Shown one piece after another: positions 19,674-27,552 of a DNA stretch of 31,664 nucleotides. Source of the DNA: Microbacteriaceae bacterium (GTDB lineage: Bacteria; Actinomycetota; Actinomycetes; Actinomycetales; Microbacteriaceae); contig CANGCU010000001.1 in NCBI GenBank assembly GCA_947452355.1, positions 1 through 31,664 on the forward strand, read 5' to 3'. A program made the translations under genes and the position numbers. The notes under the pieces were generated by a model. The model did no database searches. It was not told the origin of the DNA and saw nothing but the letters and a program-made list of their open reading frames with translations. Position 1 is the stretch's first letter. Each line of letters starts with the position of its first letter.

Positions 19674-19984
19674 TGTCTGTCGGAACAAAGACCCTGAAGC
19701 CCGCTGACCTCGACACGTTCGAGAACGAGCAGCTCGTCGGCGAACTGAAGAAGGCGAAGGAAGAACTCTTCAACCTTCGTTTCCAGTCGGCGACCGGTCA
19801 GCTCGAAAGCCACGGCCGTGTTCGTGCCGTCAAGCGTGACATCGCTCGGATCTACACCATCATTCGCGAACGCGAACTGGGATTCCGTGAGGTCAAAGCC
19901 CCCGTTGCGAAGCCCGCCAAGGCCGCGACCAAGGCTGCGTCCACCGCACCAAAGACCGACGAAACCGCTGAGGAGACGAAGTAA
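19673..19984 (+). CDS. rpmC: 50S ribosomal protein L29, with C-terminal extension
   Basis: L29 sits by the tunnel exit next to L23. It is 103 residues here against the usual 60-80. The helical hairpin core is clear ([20 protein letters not shown], then [19 protein letters not shown]) and ends near residue 73. The rest ([18 protein letters not shown] and onward, ending TDETAEETK) is a low-complexity Ala/Lys/Pro stretch with an acidic end. The ATG overlaps the rplP stop, and the TAA overlaps the rpsQ ATG. Confidence 0.96.
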   Translation: MSVGTKTLKPADLDTFENEQLVGELKKAKEELFNLRFQSATGQLESHGRVRAVKRDIARIYTIIRERELGFREVKAPVAKPAKAATKAASTAPKTDETAEETK

Positions 19985-20268
19985 TGGCTACCGAGAAGAA
20001 GGCAGCAACCATGGAAGCTCGCGCCGACCGTAAGGTTCGACGCGGACTTGTCGTCAGCGACAAGATGGACAAAACCATCACCGTCAAGATCGAATCCCGC
20101 GTCAAGCACCCGCTCTATGGCAAGGTCATGAGCCGCTCGTCCAAGGTCAAGGCACACGACGAGAACAACACGGCCGGCATCGGCGACCTCGTTGTTATCG
20201 CCGAGACCCGCCCGCTGTCCGCCACCAAGAACTGGCGACTCGTCGAGATCGTGGAGAAGGCGAAGTAA
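19984..20268 (+). CDS. rpsQ: 30S ribosomal protein S17
   Basis: S17, 94 residues, an OB-fold primary binder of 16S rRNA. Core: [19 protein letters not shown] and [20 protein letters not shown]. The ATG at 19984 overlaps the rpmC stop (TAATG). A second in-frame ATG ten codons in ([12 protein letters not shown]) is possible, but the coupled junction favours the first. A 26-base gap with AGGAGAA precedes rplN. Confidence 0.96.
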   Translation: MATEKKAATMEARADRKVRRGLVVSDKMDKTITVKIESRVKHPLYGKVMSRSSKVKAHDENNTAGIGDLVVIAETRPLSATKNWRLVEIVEKAK

Positions 20269-20294
20269 TTCGCCTCTCGTACTAGGAGAACAAC

Positions 20295-20666
20295 ATGCTT
20301 CAACAGGAATCCCGACTCAAGGTTGCCGACAACACCGGCGCCAAAGAGCTGCTCACTATTCGTGTGCTCGGTGGCTCGACCCGACGTTATGCGGGACTTG
20401 GCGACATCATTGTTGCGACCGTCAAGGACGCAATCCCCGGCGGAAACGTCAAAAAGGGTGAGGTCGTCAAAGCGGTCATCGTTCGCACGGTCAAAGAAAC
20501 TCGTCGCGCCGACGGTTCATACATCAAGTTTGACGAAAACGCGGCAGTCCTTATCAAGAACAAGGAAGGCGAGCCACGCGGAACCCGTATCTTCGGTCCC
20601 GTCGGCCGCGAACTTCGTGAAAAGAAGTTCATGAAAATTGTGTCGCTCGCACCGGAGGTGATTTAG
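20295..20666 (+). CDS. rplN: 50S ribosomal protein L14
   Basis: L14, 123 residues, on the 50S interface, contacting 16S h14 in bridge B8 and, in the free subunit, the silencing factor Rsf[21 protein letters not shown] and the [16 protein letters not shown] end are standard. ATG 20295 with AGGAGAA upstream. First gene of the classical spc order, but no promoter or terminator separates it from the S10 genes. Confidence 0.98.
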   Translation: MLQQESRLKVADNTGAKELLTIRVLGGSTRRYAGLGDIIVATVKDAIPGGNVKKGEVVKAVIVRTVKETRRADGSYIKFDENAAVLIKNKEGEPRGTRIFGPVGRELREKKFMKIVSLAPEVI

Positions 20667-20670
20667 TCAC

Positions 20671-21021
20671 ATGCAGAACATCAAGAAGGGTGACACCGTG
20701 GTTGTCATCAGCGGTAAGCGCGAATACAAGGGCAAAACCGGTGAGGTCATCGAGGTACTCGTTGAGGCTCAGAAGGTCATCGTCCAGGGCATCAACATGG
20801 TGACCAAGCACGTCAAGGCCGGCGAAACCAACCGCGGCACCAAGACGGGTGGTATCGAAACCATGGAAGCGCCGATTCACGTGTCCAACGTGGCTCTCGT
20901 TGACCCCAAGACCAAGAAGCCGACGCGTGTCGGGTTCAAGGTCGAGACCGTCAAACTCAAGAACGACAAGACCAAGATCGTGCGTACCCGTTACGCCAAG
21001 AAGTCAGGTGAAAAACTCTAA
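20671..21021 (+). CDS. rplX: 50S ribosomal protein L24
   Basis: L24, 116 residues, an assembly initiator. The KOW motif is at the N terminus ([20 protein letters not shown]), followed by [23 protein letters not shown] 20671, 4 bases after rplN, with GGAGGTG inside the end of rplN. Its TAA overlaps the rplE ATG. Confidence 0.98.
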   Translation: MQNIKKGDTVVVISGKREYKGKTGEVIEVLVEAQKVIVQGINMVTKHVKAGETNRGTKTGGIETMEAPIHVSNVALVDPKTKKPTRVGFKVETVKLKNDKTKIVRTRYAKKSGEKL

Positions 21022-21611
21022 TGTCCGCTACTGCCGCAGCGGCTGGCAAAATCCAGCCCCGCCTCAAGGCCAAGTACCGTTCCGACATCGTTGGCACGTT
21101 GACCTCGGAGTTCGGTTACACGAACCCCCACCAGATCCCCAAGCTGGTCAAGGTCGTCGTCAACACCGGTGTCGGTGAAGCAGCACGTGACTCCAAGGTC
21201 ATCGACGGCGCTGTTCGCGATCTCACGCTCATCACGGGACAAAAGCCCGTTGTGACGAAGGCGCGCAAGTCCATTGCTCAGTTCAAGCTGCGCGAGGGAA
21301 TGCCGATTGGTGCGCACGTCACTCTTCGTGGCGACCGCGCGTGGGAATTCGTCGACCGTCTCGTCTCGCTCGCACTTCCCCGTATCCGCGACTTCCGTGG
21401 CCTTTCGCCTCGCCAGTTCGACGGAAACGGCAACTACACCTTCGGTCTTCAGGAACAGTCCGTGTTCCACGAGATCGACCAGGACAAGATTGACCGCGTT
21501 CGCGGTTTCGACATCACTGTCGTGACCACGGCCAAGACCGACGACGAAGGTCGTGCCCTGCTCCGTGAGCTCGGGTTCCCCTTCGTCGCTGCGACAACCG
21601 TCGCCGAATAA
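21021..21611 (+). CDS. rplE: 50S ribosomal protein L5
   Basis: L5, 196 residues (E. coli 179), which binds 5S rRNA and forms bridge B1b with S13. About 15 extra N-terminal residues ([12 protein letters not shown]) precede [14 protein letters not shown]. Core: [39 protein letters not shown] and [19 protein letters not shown]. The ATG overlaps the rplX stop. The next gene is rpsH, 71 bases on; rpsN, often found here, is absent. Confidence 0.98.
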   Translation: MSATAAAAGKIQPRLKAKYRSDIVGTLTSEFGYTNPHQIPKLVKVVVNTGVGEAARDSKVIDGAVRDLTLITGQKPVVTKARKSIAQFKLREGMPIGAHVTLRGDRAWEFVDRLVSLALPRIRDFRGLSPRQFDGNGNYTFGLQEQSVFHEIDQDKIDRVRGFDITVVTTAKTDDEGRALLRELGFPFVAATTVAE

Positions 21612-21682
21612 ACCACCCACTGACAAGGTCGACCTCCGCGTAACGGTTGTCGAAACCAGACAGAGAACAGGAAAAAACAACA

Positions 21683-22081
21683 ATGACAATGACAGATCCG
21701 GTCGCAGATTTGCTGACCCGTCTGCGGAACGCGTCGAGTGCACACCACGACGCCGTCACGTTGCCATCGAGCACGATCAAGGCGGGAATCGCCGAGATCC
21801 TCAAGCGCGAAGGTTACGTTGCGGAGTGGAAGGTTGAACCCGCTCGCGTTGGCAATAGCTTGACCATCACGTTGAAGTACGGCAACGAGCGCAAGGCGGC
21901 CATTTCCGGCCTCAAGCGCGTCTCTAAGCCTGGACTTCGCGTTTACGCAAAGTCGACCGAGATCCCCACGGTTCTCGGCGGACTCGGCGTTGCCATTCTG
22001 TCCACCTCGTCGGGCCTTCTCACGGACCGCGAAGCACAGAAGAAAGGCGTGGGTGGGGAAGTCCTCGCCTACGTGTGGTAA
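21683..22081 (+). CDS. rpsH: 30S ribosomal protein S8
   Basis: S8, 132 residues, a primary 16S binder; in E. coli it is the repressor of the spc operon. I choose ATG 21683 ([17 protein letters not shown]) because AGGA at 21669-21672 is 10 bases upstream. The frame is open to a GTG at 21647, which would add unconserved residues, and ATG 21689 is too far from the AGGA. The C-terminal [20 protein letters not shown] is conserved. Confidence 0.97.
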   Translation: MTMTDPVADLLTRLRNASSAHHDAVTLPSSTIKAGIAEILKREGYVAEWKVEPARVGNSLTITLKYGNERKAAISGLKRVSKPGLRVYAKSTEIPTVLGGLGVAILSTSSGLLTDREAQKKGVGGEVLAYVW

Positions 22082-22087
22082 CTCGCC

Positions 22088-22624
22088 ATGTCGCGTATTG
22101 GTCGTCTCCCCATCGACATTCCGTCGGGTGTAACCGTTTCGGTTGCCCAATCCGTCGTCACCGTCACGGGACCCAAGGGTGAACTCACCGTCAACATCGC
22201 AAGCCCCATCGCGGTAACGGTCGAGGACAACCAGGTCGTCGTGACTCGTCCGGACGATGAGCGCGCATCGCGTTCGCTTCACGGACTCACCCGCACGCTG
22301 ATCGCCAATGACATCGTCGGCGTCACCGCGGGTTACACCAAGGCCCTCGAGATCGTCGGTACCGGTTACCGCGTCGCCTCGAAGGGCGCGGGCGTTGAAT
22401 TCGCTCTCGGCTACTCGCACCCCATCACCGTTGACCCGCCGGCCGGCATTTCGCTTGCCGTCGAGGGAAACAACAAGGTCATCGTTTCGGGAATTTCGAA
22501 GCAGGCCGTCGGTGAGGTTGCCGCCAACATTCGAAAACTCCGCAAGCCTGAGCCATATAAGGGCAAGGGAGTTCGTTACGAGGGCGAAGTCGTCCGTCGT
22601 AAGGCCGGAAAGGCTGGTAAGTAA
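22088..22624 (+). CDS. rplF: 50S ribosomal protein L6
   Basis: L6, 178 residues, with two repeated domains near the sarcin-ricin loop and the factor-binding site. [19 protein letters not shown] opens it, and [20 protein letters not shown] closes it; both are typical. ATG 22088 is 6 bases after rpsH. rplR starts 2 bases after the stop. Confidence 0.98.
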   Translation: MSRIGRLPIDIPSGVTVSVAQSVVTVTGPKGELTVNIASPIAVTVEDNQVVVTRPDDERASRSLHGLTRTLIANDIVGVTAGYTKALEIVGTGYRVASKGAGVEFALGYSHPITVDPPAGISLAVEGNNKVIVSGISKQAVGEVAANIRKLRKPEPYKGKGVRYEGEVVRRKAGKAGK

Positions 22625-22626
22625 CC

Positions 22627-22986
22627 ATGGCTACTACCTCAAAGTCCGAGCAGCGCACGCGCCGCCACTTCCGTCTTCGCAAGAAGGTCAACGGAACCGA
22701 AGCGCGCCCCCGCCTCGTTGTGACCCGATCGGCGCGTCACCTGTTCGTCCAGGTCGTGGACGACACCAAGGGTGTCACCCTCGCGTCAGCGTCGACCATG
22801 GAGCCGGATTTCCGCGCTTCGTCGGACGACAAGACCGCAAAAGCCAAGAAGATCGGCGGATTGGTTGCCGACCGCGCAAAGAAGGTCGGCGTCTCAACCG
22901 TCGTCTTTGACCGCGGTGGTAACCGTTATGCCGGCCGCGTCGCAGCTGTTGCTGATGGCGCCCGCGAGGCAGGACTGACCCTGTGA
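22627..22986 (+). CDS. rplR: 50S ribosomal protein L18
   Basis: L18, 119 residues, a 5S rRNA binder. The basic N terminus [20 protein letters not shown] and the end [20 protein letters not shown] are standard. ATG 22627. The stop codon overlaps the GTG start of rpsE (GTGA junction at 22983-22986), so S5 translation is coupled. Confidence 0.98.
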   Translation: MATTSKSEQRTRRHFRLRKKVNGTEARPRLVVTRSARHLFVQVVDDTKGVTLASASTMEPDFRASSDDKTAKAKKIGGLVADRAKKVGVSTVVFDRGGNRYAGRVAAVADGAREAGLTL

Positions 22987-23687
22987 GCGACGAAACGAAG
23001 GACAACACTGTGTCGGAAGAAACCACTGCCCCCGAGGCAGTAGAAGCAACGACGACCGAGGAGACCGCTCCTCGCGGTCGCCGTGGCGACAACAACAACC
23101 GTGGCGGCGGACGCACCGGTGGTCGTAATGACCGCGGTCCTCGCGACGTTGAAAAGAGCCCCTTCCTCGAGAAGGTCGTTGCAATCAACCGTGTTTCGAA
23201 GGTCGTCAAGGGTGGTCGTCGCTTTGCGTTCACCGCGCTTGTCGTCGTCGGTGACGGTAACGGACTCGTCGGAGTCGGTTATGGCAAAGCGCGTGAGGTT
23301 CCGCTCGCGATCTCGAAGGGCGTCGAAGACGCGAAGAAGAACTTCTTCCGCGTTCCTCGCTCGGGCGCGACCATTCCTCACCCGGTTCAAGGTGAAGCTG
23401 CGGCCGGTGTCGTTCTACTTCGCCCCGCATCGGCTGGTACCGGAGTTATCGCCGGTGGTCCGGTTCGTGCCGTTCTCGAGTGCGCCGGAATCCACGATGT
23501 CTTGAGCAAGTCGCTCGGTTCATCGAACACCATCAACATCGTTCACGCAACGGTCGCAGCTCTCAAGCAACTCGAAGAACCTCGTGCGGTCGCCGCACGT
23601 CGTGGTCTCGAGTTCGAGGATGTTGCTCCCGCGCGCCTCATCCGTGCCGAGGCTGACGCCGTGGCCGCTGCGAAGGCAGGTGCCTAA
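22983..23687 (+). CDS. rpsE: 30S ribosomal protein S5, with long N-terminal extension
   Basis: S5, 234 residues against 167 in E. coli, at the mRNA entry pore with S3 and S4 and important for decoding fidelity. Core: [20 protein letters not shown] (the spectinomycin-loop side) and [20 protein letters not shown]. The first 29 residues are acidic and Thr-rich, and residues 30-55 are Gly/Arg/Asn-rich ([16 protein letters not shown]). Similar but usually shorter tails occur in other Actinobacteria. The GTG start overlaps the rplR stop, and the TAA overlaps the rpmD ATG. Confidence 0.98.
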   Translation: MSDETKDNTVSEETTAPEAVEATTTEETAPRGRRGDNNNRGGGRTGGRNDRGPRDVEKSPFLEKVVAINRVSKVVKGGRRFAFTALVVVGDGNGLVGVGYGKAREVPLAISKGVEDAKKNFFRVPRSGATIPHPVQGEAAAGVVLLRPASAGTGVIAGGPVRAVLECAGIHDVLSKSLGSSNTINIVHATVAALKQLEEPRAVAARRGLEFEDVAPARLIRAEADAVAAAKAGA

Positions 23688-23869
23688 TGGGTCAGCTCAA
23701 GATCACGCAGATCAAGTCCAAAATCAGCGAGAAGCAGAACCAGCGTGACACGCTGCGGAGCCTCGGACTGAAGCGCATCGGTCAGACCGTTATTCGTCCG
23801 GATGACTCCGTCAACCGCGGATACGTCCGAACCGTCGCGCACCTCGTCACTGTTGAGGAAGTGAAGTAA
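23687..23869 (+). CDS. rpmD: 50S ribosomal protein L30
   Basis: L30, 60 residues, the normal bacterial size. Sequence [19 protein letters not shown] and [20 protein letters not shown]. Coupled at both ends: its ATG overlaps the rpsE stop and its TAA overlaps the rplO ATG (TAATG at 23867-23871). Confidence 0.97.
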   Translation: MGQLKITQIKSKISEKQNQRDTLRSLGLKRIGQTVIRPDDSVNRGYVRTVAHLVTVEEVK

Positions 23870-24513
23870 TGGCCGAAGAGAAGAAGCCCGCCGCTAAGCC
23901 GGCCGCAGCGAAGGCGCCCGCCAAGGCACCTGCAGCGAAGGCGCCTGCCAAGGCACCCGCAAAAGCAGCAGCGCCCAAGGCAGCAGCAAAGCCTGTCGCT
24001 GACGCGACCGAAAAGGCTCCTGCGGCGAAAGCACCCGCTAAGGCAAAGCCCGCCGCGAAAGAAACTGGCGAGAAGGTTCAATTGCTTAAATTGCACCACC
24101 TCCGTCCCGCTGTCGGATCCAAGAAGGCTCGTACCCGCGTCGGTCGTGGTGAGGGTTCGAAGGGTAAGACCGCAGGCCGTGGAACCAAGGGTTCGAAGGC
24201 TCGCTACCAGGTTCGTCGCGGACTTGAAGGTGGAAACCTCAACTTCGTCATGCGTACCCCGAAACTTCGTGGTTTCACGAACCCGTTCCGGGTCGAGTAC
24301 CAGGTTGTCAACCTCGATCGCATCACCGAGCTCTACCCGAAGGGCGGGGATGTCACCATCGCCGACCTCGTGGCAAAGGGTGCCGTTCGCAAGAACGAAA
24401 AGGTGAAGGTCCTTGGAAACGGCGACATTTCGGTTGCCGTGACCGTAACGGTCGACAAGGTGTCGAAGTCCGCTGAACAGAAAATCGTCGCAGCTGGCGG
24501 TTCAATCAAGTAG
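23869..24513 (+). CDS. rplO: 50S ribosomal protein L15, with about 70-residue AKP-rich N-terminal extension
   Basis: L15, 214 residues against about 145 in most bacteria; a late assembly protein on the 50S subunit. The core starts near residue 72 ([20 protein letters not shown]) and is complete, with [17 protein letters not shown] and the C-terminal [10 protein letters not shown]. Residues 5-66 are almost only Ala, Lys and Pro, with AAKAPAKAP repeated exactly at 13-21 and 22-30, resembling histone H1-like tails. The ATG 23869 overlaps the rpmD stop, and no start codon is seen near the core, so the extension belongs to the gene. A strong terminator follows. Confidence 0.97.
   Translation: MAEEKKPAAKPAAAKAPAKAPAAKAPAKAPAKAAAPKAAAKPVADATEKAPAAKAPAKAKPAAKETGEKVQLLKLHHLRPAVGSKKARTRVGRGEGSKGKTAGRGTKGSKARYQVRRGLEGGNLNFVMRTPKLRGFTNPFRVEYQVVNLDRITELYPKGGDVTIADLVAKGAVRKNEKVKVLGNGDISVAVTVTVDKVSKSAEQKIVAAGGSIK
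23905..23958 (+). repeat. 27-bp tandem direct repeat inside rplO
   Basis: Two copies, 23905-23931 and 23932-23958, matching at 25 of 27 bases; both differences are silent C/T changes. Each copy encodes AAKAPAKAP. It indicates that the L15 tail grew by slippage or duplication and may vary in length between strains. Confidence 0.85.
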
Positions 24514-24519
24514 TCAGTG

Positions 24520-24553
24520 AAACGGGCCGAGCCACTGGTTCGGCCCGTTTTCT
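24520..24553 (+). terminator. Intrinsic terminator after rplO
   Basis: A perfect 11-pair stem, AAACGGGCCGA (24520-24530) and TCGGCCCGTTT (24540-24550), with a 9-base loop and a TTTTCT run overlapping the right arm. It closes the S10-spc unit before secY. Confidence 0.88.
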
Positions 24554-24598
24554 ACTAGATTTAGAGAGTTGGCCGACAGGCCCGTCACAGGAGGATTA

Positions 24599-25924
24599 GT
24601 GTTCAGCGCAATTCGTCGAATCATGGGGACACCCGATCTTCGATCGAAGATCGGCTTCACTCTCTTCATGATTGTCCTGTATCGCCTCGGGTCGTTCATT
24701 CCTGCACCATTCGTCAATTACGCCAACGTCCAGGCCTGTCTCCACGGAAGTGCGGGCACCAATGGAATTTACGAACTCGTCAACATGTTGTCGGGTGGCG
24801 CGCTATTGCAGTTGTCAATTTTCGCCCTCGGAATCATGCCGTACATCACGGCGTCGATCATCACCCAACTTCTTCGAGTCGTCATCCCCCACTTCGAAAC
24901 ACTTCACAAAGAAGGTCAAGCGGGACAGACGAAGCTCACGCAATACACGCGTTACTTGACGCTTGGCCTCGGCGTCCTCCAGTCGACAACGCTGGTCACC
25001 GTTGCCCGTAGTGGCCAGCTTTTTGGTTCGTCTTCCAGCATCCCTGAATGTTCACAGCTGATCACCAGTGACGCATGGTATTCAATTCTTCTCATGGTCA
25101 TCACGATGACCGCCGGCACCGGCCTCATCATGTGGTTTGGTGAATTGCTGACCGAACGCGGTATCGGCAACGGAATGTCGCTCCTGATCTTTGGGTCAAT
25201 CGCCGCCGGATTCCCCGCATCGCTCTGGTCGATTCAGCGCGCTCAGGGCACGAACGTGTTCCTCATCGTGGTCGCAATTGGAATTGTCATCATGGCCGCG
25301 GTTGTGTTCGTCGAGCAGTCACAGCGTCGAATCCCCGTGCAATACGCCAAGCGAGTTGTTGGTACTCGTACCTATGGCGGAACGAGCACCTACATTCCGA
25401 TCAAGGTGAACATGGCGGGTGTTGTTCCCGTTATCTTTGCGTCCTCGCTGCTTTACCTGCCCGCGCTCATCGCGCAATTCAACCAACCCGCATCGGGGCA
25501 AGTCGCGCCCGACTGGGTTTTGTGGATCAGCGCTAACCTCGCGAGCGGTGACCAGCCCCTCTACACCGCGATGTTCTTCCTGCTCATTGTCGGGTTCACG
25601 TATTTCTACGTTGCGATTACCTTCAACCCGGTCGAGGTCGCCGACAACATGAAACAGTACGGCGGCTTTATTCCCGGAATTCGCGCCGGGCGACCGACCG
25701 CCGAGTACTTGGACTTCGTCCTGACGCGAATCACGCTTCCGGGCGCAAGCTACCTTGGCGTCGTGGCCCTCATTCCACTCATCGCACTTGCGACGATTGG
25801 GGCAAACAAGAACTTCCCCTTCGGCGGAACCTCGATTCTCATCATCGTCGGTGTCGGACTGGAAACGGTCAAGCAAATTGACGCGCAACTTCAACAGCGC
25901 CACTACGAGGGGTTGCTCGGTTAA
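24599..25924 (+). CDS. secY: Preprotein translocase subunit SecY
   Basis: SecY, 441 residues, the ten-helix channel through which proteins cross or enter the cytoplasmic membrane with SecE, SecG and SecA. GTG 24599 (MFSAIRRIMGTPDLRSKIGF) follows AGGAGG at 24589-24594. The frame is open to a TTG at 24569, which has no ribosome site and lies close to the terminator. Seen: many hydrophobic segments, the YRLGSFIPAPFV region after the first helix, QRRIPVQYAKRVVG in the cytoplasmic loop that contacts SecA and ribosome, and GGTSILIIVGVGLE near the end. It lies behind a terminator, so it likely has its own promoter. The stop overlaps the adk ATG. Confidence 0.98.
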   Translation: MFSAIRRIMGTPDLRSKIGFTLFMIVLYRLGSFIPAPFVNYANVQACLHGSAGTNGIYELVNMLSGGALLQLSIFALGIMPYITASIITQLLRVVIPHFETLHKEGQAGQTKLTQYTRYLTLGLGVLQSTTLVTVARSGQLFGSSSSIPECSQLITSDAWYSILLMVITMTAGTGLIMWFGELLTERGIGNGMSLLIFGSIAAGFPASLWSIQRAQGTNVFLIVVAIGIVIMAAVVFVEQSQRRIPVQYAKRVVGTRTYGGTSTYIPIKVNMAGVVPVIFASSLLYLPALIAQFNQPASGQVAPDWVLWISANLASGDQPLYTAMFFLLIVGFTYFYVAITFNPVEVADNMKQYGGFIPGIRAGRPTAEYLDFVLTRITLPGASYLGVVALIPLIALATIGANKNFPFGGTSILIIVGVGLETVKQIDAQLQQRHYEGLLG

Positions 25925-26505
25925 TGGTCCGCATGCTCCTCGTTGGCCCTCCCGGGGCCGGGAAGGGCACTCAGGCGGTTCTGTTGTCGGAGGCCTTTGG
26001 TATTCCCGCCATCTCAACGGGCGACATTTTCCGCGCGAATGTGCGTGACGAGACACCTCTCGGGGTCGAAGCAAAGAGCTTCATGGATCGTGGCGAGTAT
26101 GTTCCCGACAGCCTGACCAACGCGCTCGTTGCGGACCGTCTTAGCCATGCCGATTGTGAGCGTGGATTTTTGCTTGACGGCTACCCGCGGACGCTCGACC
26201 AGGTTCGTGCACTCGATGAGGTCCTCGCTGCACAGGGAAATCACCTAGACATCGTTGTCGAACTGACCGCAGACCCCGAAATCGTCATTGAACGAATTCG
26301 TCTTCGCGCGAACTCACAGGGTCGCACCGACGACACGGACGACGTCCTGCGGAACCGGCTATCGGTGTACACGCGCGAAACGGCACCGTTGATTGACGTT
26401 TACGGTGGGCGGGGAATCCTTGTCAGCGTTGATGGAATCGGTGCAATCGACGACGTGACTGGGCGAATCATGGAATCGATGTCTGCTCACGGGTTCTCGG
26501 CGTAA
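25924..26505 (+). CDS. adk: Adenylate kinase
   Basis: Adenylate kinase, 193 residues, catalysing ATP + AMP = 2 ADP. P-loop GPPGAGKGT at residues 8-16, AMP-binding STGDIFR and DGYPRTLDQ. The LID is the short type (RANSQGRTDDTDD) without the zinc-finger insertion of Gram-positive enzymes, as usual in Actinobacteria. The ATG overlaps the secY stop (TAATG), so the pair is coupled. map, which often follows adk, is not here. Confidence 0.97.
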   Translation: MVRMLLVGPPGAGKGTQAVLLSEAFGIPAISTGDIFRANVRDETPLGVEAKSFMDRGEYVPDSLTNALVADRLSHADCERGFLLDGYPRTLDQVRALDEVLAAQGNHLDIVVELTADPEIVIERIRLRANSQGRTDDTDDVLRNRLSVYTRETAPLIDVYGGRGILVSVDGIGAIDDVTGRIMESMSAHGFSA

Positions 26506-26513
26506 ATCTCTAG

Positions 26514-26542
26514 TTGCAAATCCCTGATTTGTCGCGTATTCT
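26514..26542 (+). promoter_or_regulatory. infA-rpmJ promoter
   Basis: TTGCAA (26514-26519), a 17-base spacer, TATTCT (26537-26542). Transcription would start near 26549, about 76 bases before infA. Confidence 0.75.
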
Positions 26543-26555
26543 CGTACTTTGGTGT

Positions 26556-26592
26556 GTCGTGCCCTCGTGGCGTGTCCCGCCAACCGCACGAC
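26556..26592 (+). promoter_or_regulatory. Stem-loop at the 5' end of the infA leader
   Basis: An outer 7-pair stem, GTCGTGC (26556-26562) and GCACGAC (26586-26592), encloses an inner 5-pair stem, TGGCG (26568-26572) and CGCCA (26578-26582). It begins within about 10 bases of the predicted start point. It could control infA translation or mRNA half-life. It has no U tract, so it is not a terminator. Confidence 0.5.
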
Positions 26593-26624
26593 GTGTGGTT
26601 GTGAGCAGCTAACGAACGGAAAAA

Positions 26625-26846
26625 TTGGCTAACAAAGATGGCGTAATCGAGATTGAAGGCTCGGTCGTAGAAGCATTGCCCAATGCGATGTTTCGCGTCG
26701 AGTTGGCGAACGGCCACAAGGTCCTCGCACACATCTCGGGAAAAATGCGCCAGCACTACATTCGAATCCTCCCCGAGGACCGCGTGATTGTGGAACTTAG
26801 CCCCTACGACCTTTCACGAGGCCGGATCGTTTACCGCTACAAATAA
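26625..26846 (+). CDS. infA: Translation initiation factor IF-1
   Basis: IF-1, 73 residues, an OB-fold protein that binds the ribosomal A site during initiation. [20 protein letters not shown] and [20 protein letters not shown] are standard. The start is the rare codon TTG at 26625: an in-frame TAA lies five codons upstream and there is no ATG or GTG to replace it. The ribosome site (ACGGAAAA) is weak. Preceded by a good promoter and a structured leader; rpmJ follows after 61 bases. Confidence 0.97.
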   Translation: MANKDGVIEIEGSVVEALPNAMFRVELANGHKVLAHISGKMRQHYIRILPEDRVIVELSPYDLSRGRIVYRYK

Positions 26847-26907
26847 CCACACAGAAGGAACGGCCCGGAATTCGTTCGGGTACGACGCCAGCGATCAGGA
26901 GAACACA

Positions 26908-27021
26908 ATGAAGGTCAACCCCAGCGTCAAGCCGATTTGCGACAAATGCAAAGTTATTCGTCGTCACGGAAACGTCATGGTGATCTGCGACAACCCTCGC
27001 CACAAACAGCGCCAGGGCTAA
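26908..27021 (+). CDS. rpmJ: 50S ribosomal protein L36 (zinc-binding form)
   Basis: L36, 37 residues, the smallest 50S protein. Cys11, Cys14, Cys27 and His32 form the zinc knot, so this is the zinc-dependent (C+) version. The frame is open upstream, but ATG 26908 ([14 protein letters not shown]) has AGGAGAA at the proper distance and gives the canonical protein. Lies between infA and rpsM as usual. Confidence 0.97.
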   Translation: MKVNPSVKPICDKCKVIRRHGNVMVICDNPRHKQRQG

Positions 27022-27084
27022 CGCACACACCCCACAACTGAATACAACACCTCGCCGCATCACAACCCACAACCTGGGGGACCA

Positions 27085-27103
27085 CCCGAGTAAGAGGCTC
27101 GGG
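27085..27103 (+). promoter_or_regulatory. Hairpin in the rpmJ-rpsM gap
   Basis: CCCGAG (27085-27090), a 7-base loop, CTCGGG (27098-27103). It lies in the 125-base gap before rpsM and has no U tract. I see no clear promoter in the gap. It may be a leader structure for S13; in E. coli the alpha-operon leader upstream of rpsM binds S4, but no similarity to that pseudoknot is claimed. Confidence 0.3.
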
Positions 27104-27146
27104 AACGATGTTGGCTCAGACCTCTTCAATCACTAGGAGCAGCCTC

Positions 27147-27524
27147 ATGGCACGTCTCGCTGGAGTCGATATTCCCCGCGACAAGCGCGTTGAAATCGCA
27201 CTCACCTACATTTACGGCGTTGGCCGTACCCGTTCGGTTCAGGTTCTCGAAGAGACCCAGATCGACAAGAACATCCGCGTCAAAGACCTCACCGACGATC
27301 AACTGATCGCACTGCGTGACTACATCGACGCCAACTTCAAGGTGGAAGGTGACCTGCGCCGTGAGGTTCAGGCCGACATTCGCCGCAAGGTGGAACTTGG
27401 TTCGTACCAGGGAATCCGCCACCGTCGTGGTCTGCCCGTTCACGGTCAGCGCACGAAGACCAATGCCCGCACCCGCAAGGGACCGAAGCGCACTGTCGCC
27501 GGCAAGAAGAAGGCCGGCCGCTAG
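27147..27524 (+). CDS. rpsM: 30S ribosomal protein S13
   Basis: S13, 125 residues, in the head, contacting P-site tRNA and L5. ATG 27147 ([20 protein letters not shown]) follows AGGAGC at 27135-27140. The frame is open to 27108, but those residues are not conserved. The conserved [20 protein letters not shown] and the basic end are present. rpsK follows after 28 bases. Confidence 0.98.
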   Translation: MARLAGVDIPRDKRVEIALTYIYGVGRTRSVQVLEETQIDKNIRVKDLTDDQLIALRDYIDANFKVEGDLRREVQADIRRKVELGSYQGIRHRRGLPVHGQRTKTNARTRKGPKRTVAGKKKAGR

Positions 27525-27552
27525 CCGCGGCCCTAGGAAAGGGAACTAGATC

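Noticed and set aside
21647..21682. A remnant of rpsN or an extended rpsH start in the rplE-rpsH gap
   Set aside because: No S14-like sequence is seen in any frame I read, and the residues are not S8-like.
24556..24561. TAGATT as a secY -10 box
   Set aside because: A fair TANNNT match, but the region 16-18 bases upstream is the terminator stem and has no -35 similarity; kept only as a note.
24569..24598. SecY starting at TTG 24569
   Set aside because: No ribosome site precedes it and it lies close to the terminator; GTG 24599 has AGGAGG upstream.
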